DNA from: Calcarisporiella thermophila CBS 279.70
Taxonomy: Eukaryota > Calcarisporiellomycota
DNA length: 21,411 nucleotides
Assembly: GCF_041956535.1 (NCBI RefSeq)
Contig: NW_027192210.1
Location: 20,804-42,214, forward strand
Direction: 5' to 3'
Shown piece by piece: positions 19,114 through 21,411 of this stretch (position 1 is its first letter; the number at the start of each line of letters is the position of its first letter). The notes beneath the pieces are model-generated. The model saw nothing but the letters and a program-made list of their open reading frames with translations, did no database searches and had not been told where the DNA came from. The position numbers and the translations under genes were made by a program.

Positions 19114-19176
19114 CATCCAGCGAATGCAACTTGGGCACGACGCCTAAAGGGCATTGGCCGAACTAGTGAAGGCTAA
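19114..19176 (-). repeat. DIRS inverted terminal repeat, gag end (63 bp)
   Basis: The reverse complement matches 14535-14597 with one mismatch. Because the other copy contains the recombinase C-terminus, this copy carries the same codons (IQRMQLGHDA and stop) on the plus strand, although nothing is expressed from it. The outer edge GGCTAA marks the element boundary. I see no obvious target-site duplication, as expected for recombinase-mediated insertion. Confidence 0.93.
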
Positions 19177-19484
19177 TTTACTATAGGAGTCGTAGAGTCT
19201 CAAATTATTTTTGTCACATATGTAGCCAATATTTTTAATAAAAGTATTTTTCAATCCTCAGAGGCTTATGCACCTAGACATATGCATACATTGTAAATTT
19301 ATCAGTGTAACACATTGCAAACTGCAGCTTTCCCGAGATTTTTAAAAACAAAGAATCTTTTATTGATATTGACCGAATGACACGATTTAGAGAATTATAG
19401 GACTCGTAAATTACCGTGATGGTGAAGTCAGAAACGAAACACAGACTCGTTTGGATAGGTACACATTGGTTGAGGCAATAAAAA
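19177..19484. other. Intergenic between DIRS element and cyanase 3' end
   Basis: About 300 bp of AT-rich DNA without an open frame of note. It should contain the cyanase polyadenylation region; several AATAAA-like sequences occur on the minus strand, but I cannot choose one. Confidence 0.5.
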
Positions 19485-20516
19485 TCAGAATTTTCTGACT
19501 GGCAAGAACTTGCCCTCTAGTACAAGCTGCACTCGATCTCCTTGGGGATGCTCCACCTAAGCATTAAAAACGTTTAGCAAAGCGGTTGGATTATAGATTT
19601 AAGCTAGACACATTCAGGTAGAGATATTAATTTATCGTGTGGATAGATACCTTGTTCACCTTAGCACTAAAATCAATAGCGCTCATGACACCATCGCCGA
19701 ACTAGAAGGGAGATTAAGTATAAAGTGGATATTATGAGTAAATTCAAATATTTTGCCTCACCTTTTCTTGGATAACCGCCTTAATGGGATAGCCATAGAC
19801 CTAAAAACCGAAAATATGTAGAGATAATTGAATATTTGAGCATTAGACTACATATTTCATGCTGAATAAGATGAATTGCTTACCATCATCATCTCATTGA
19901 GACGATAAAGGACGGGATCACGGGGAGGCAAGCTGGTAATCAGGCTACCAATTATACGATATGAGGATTGATTATGTCTTAAAAATTGGTTAAAATTTGA
20001 ACCCATACGTTCCACGCTCAAGCATTCCGCGGTCGCGAGAACCAAAGCTCTCGGTCAAATACTCTTCAGAGATATTGAGGATCTGGGAAAGGCCTTTAAT
20101 ATCTTCGGCGGAGGGTGAAGCCTAATTAAATCATAATTGTTTGTTTGATAAATTACTCATGGCAGTAATCTAAAAGGTATCATTCACCTGTCCATAGAAT
20201 AAAGCTGCAACCCACACTTCTTCATGATTGATATGCTCTGATATTTGAGCGAAGCTATCACCCAAATACCCGTTTGTTAGATAATCAATATTATTATTGT
20301 TATCCTTATCCAATCGAGTCTATTAATTTACTTACGACAACCTGGCTTTATCCTTGGCCTCCAACAGCTTTTGACACACGGTGGGCAAGCTCTAATTACA
20401 AAAAGAGATAGTCAGGTACAGTAACAAGGAGGGTGTGCTGATATCATATTAAAGCACATGATGCCACGGTTCTTATAACGCGATATTGATAAAATGATAC
20501 TCACATTTATATTCAT
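19485..20516 (-). CDS. cynS: Cyanate hydratase (cyanase), eight exons, intact
   Basis: Converts cyanate and bicarbonate to carbamate and CO2, which detoxifies cyanate and frees ammonia; the enzyme is a cytosolic decamer of dimers. Exons on the minus strand: 20516-20505, 20391-20336, 20254-20188, 20121-20009, 19932-19884, 19800-19762, 19701-19651, 19556-19485. Together they give 152 residues (the family is about 150-160), with all phases consistent. The N-terminal helical domain has LPTVCQKLLEAKDKARL and HEEVWVAALFYGQ. The catalytic domain has PPRDPVLYRLNEMMMVYGYP, holding the Arg and Glu equivalent to E. coli R96 and E99, then EKFGDGVMSAIDF with the catalytic Ser (S122), and ends VQLVLEGKFLPV. 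The first exon encodes only four residues. The acceptor of intron 4 could also be 12 nt earlier (exon from 19944), adding four residues. Stop is TGA. Confidence 0.95.
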
Positions 20517-20630
20517 GTTGACTCTAGTTTATTTTAATGGAAAAAGTTGGAACGCTTGAACTGTGTTAAATAAAATGCTCTCAGGATGTTTGAGGATAAG
20601 ATGGATGGTTATCGTGTATACTCCATGGCC

Positions 20631-20640
20631 TTTTTATAGC
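20631..20640 (-). promoter_or_regulatory. Possible TATA box for cyanase
   Basis: GCTATAAAAA on the minus strand lies about 115 nt upstream of the cyanase ATG, a reasonable distance for a fungal core promoter. This rests on sequence resemblance and position only. Confidence 0.35.
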
Positions 20641-21411
20641 AATACTTGATTATATATGATTCTCCGCAAATAAGTCTTGTCGTGTGCTTACCCTGCCAAA
20701 GGATTACATTATGTCATAGGGCTGTTCGGGCTGCTGTAATTGTCAATTGTTACTCCGTCGTCTCTTATTAGCATCTTGGCCAAGATAAACACAGGCTTAG
20801 CACGATTTACGACAATTCAATCATAAAATCTCTTTGACACATCTATATTTTTTGAAATGTATTTGGAAAAAAAATTCACAAATAGATAATACTTTAGTTT
20901 AATATTTACAGTAGAGGTGATGAGAGGATAAATATTTACTAAATGTGTGGTTGAAGTATCTAATCGTTAAATTTTTTACAACTTCTTCAATTGCTTAGGT
21001 CAGAGAGGAATTACTATATATGGATATCCCCTCACAATTATTAAACTTATCAACATAGTATATCAAAATGCATATCAACTCGGGAGAAAATCCAACACAG
21101 TAACCCGTAGGGTGCCAATACAGTGCGTTTATGCGAATGACATATTGTATTCTCACTTCGGTTAATTGACTCGATTACTTAGCTTAAATGCTCTGCTTAG
21201 TTAGGTCTTACTTTTTACCCTACACTATATTTCAAATACTGTGAATATCTTTGTTCACCTTTTATTTTATCCCATGAATACCTATCATTCACTAATTTAA
21301 TTTTTCATCCTCTTACTATTACCCAACGTATTAAGTATAAACCGAATTCGAAATATCCCGAAATATCTTCAATACATAAAGGACATTTCTCATTTTATTT
21401 CATATATTCCC
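20641..21411. other. Intergenic, AT-rich, no gene recognised
   Basis: No open frame of useful length and no recognisable RNA gene or repeat. The part nearest 20640 is presumably upstream promoter sequence of the cyanase gene. Confidence 0.6.

Larger units (their letters stand above)
14535..19176 (-). mobile_element. DIRS-type tyrosine-recombinase retrotransposon, near full length, inactivated, with nested solo LTRs
   Basis: The element is read on the minus strand, from 19176 to 14535. Order: inverted terminal repeat, Gag-like ORF, reverse transcriptase, RNase H with the DIRS-specific C-terminal extension, tyrosine recombinase, inverted terminal repeat. This gene order, the lack of integrase and protease, and the absence of long terminal repeats of its own define DIRS elements. 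Without the two solo LTR insertions (245 bp plus one 5-bp duplication each) it would be about 4.1 kb. Base composition is GC-richer than the flanks. It is dead: one nonsense codon in gag, two frameshifts between RT and RNase H, one frameshift in the recombinase, and two insertions in RNase H. I could not find the internal complementary region expected of DIRS1-like elements. Confidence 0.93.

Noticed and set aside
18878-19147. Plus-strand ORF ending IQRMQLGHDA as a separate gene
   Set aside because: It is the inverted terminal repeat copy of the recombinase C-terminus read on the other strand, preceded by unrelated leader sequence.
1-21411. CRISPR array, rRNA or biosynthetic gene cluster
   Set aside because: No regularly spaced short repeats, no rRNA-like sequence, and the host genes belong to unrelated primary pathways.

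Overview
The window looks like nuclear DNA from a filamentous fungus. The host genes are interrupted by many short GT-AG introns (about 55-190 bp), intergenic DNA is AT-rich, a Zn2Cys6 zinc-cluster regulator (a family essentially confined to fungi) is present, and so are fungal-type HMG-CoA reductase, pantothenate kinase and cyanase. A DIRS-type (tyrosine recombinase) retrotransposon together with copia-like solo LTRs would fit an early-diverging lineage (Mucoromycota or Zoopagomycota), but I cannot place it further.

Layout, left to right. 1-2106 (+): HMG-CoA reductase, cut off at the window's left edge; the last piece of the membrane domain and the whole catalytic domain are visible. 2115-2357 and 3075-3319: two solo LTRs of one family, each with its own 5-bp target duplication; the first lies 8 nt after the reductase stop codon. 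3325-5353: no gene recognised. 5354-7171 (+): Zn2Cys6 transcription factor with one intron and an in-frame TGA where the family has a tryptophan. 7360-8940: no clear gene, with a weak hint of decayed intron-containing sequence on the minus strand. 8940-9830: a GC-richer island with an orphan membrane-anchor first exon, followed by the 3' end of a dead Tc1/mariner transposase (to 10164). 11530-12996 (+): pantothenate kinase in seven exons, all splice phases consistent, but with one extra T in a T9 run. 13046-13860: two Ulp1-like protease fragments in inverted orientation sharing 147-bp arms. 14535-19176 (-): a nearly full-length but inactivated DIRS element (Gag, RT, RNase H, tyrosine recombinase, 63-bp inverted termini) with two apparently identical solo LTRs of a second family inserted in opposite orientations into its RNase H region. 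19485-20516 (-): an intact eight-exon cyanase. 20641-21411: no gene recognised.

The host genes do not form an operon or an obvious cluster: sterol/isoprenoid synthesis, CoA synthesis, cyanate detoxification and a regulator are simply neighbours separated by repeats. What stands out is the nested transposon record (DIRS, then two solo LTRs) and several single-base lesions in otherwise well-conserved genes, which may be real mutations or assembly errors. I did not find a convincing undescribed system.
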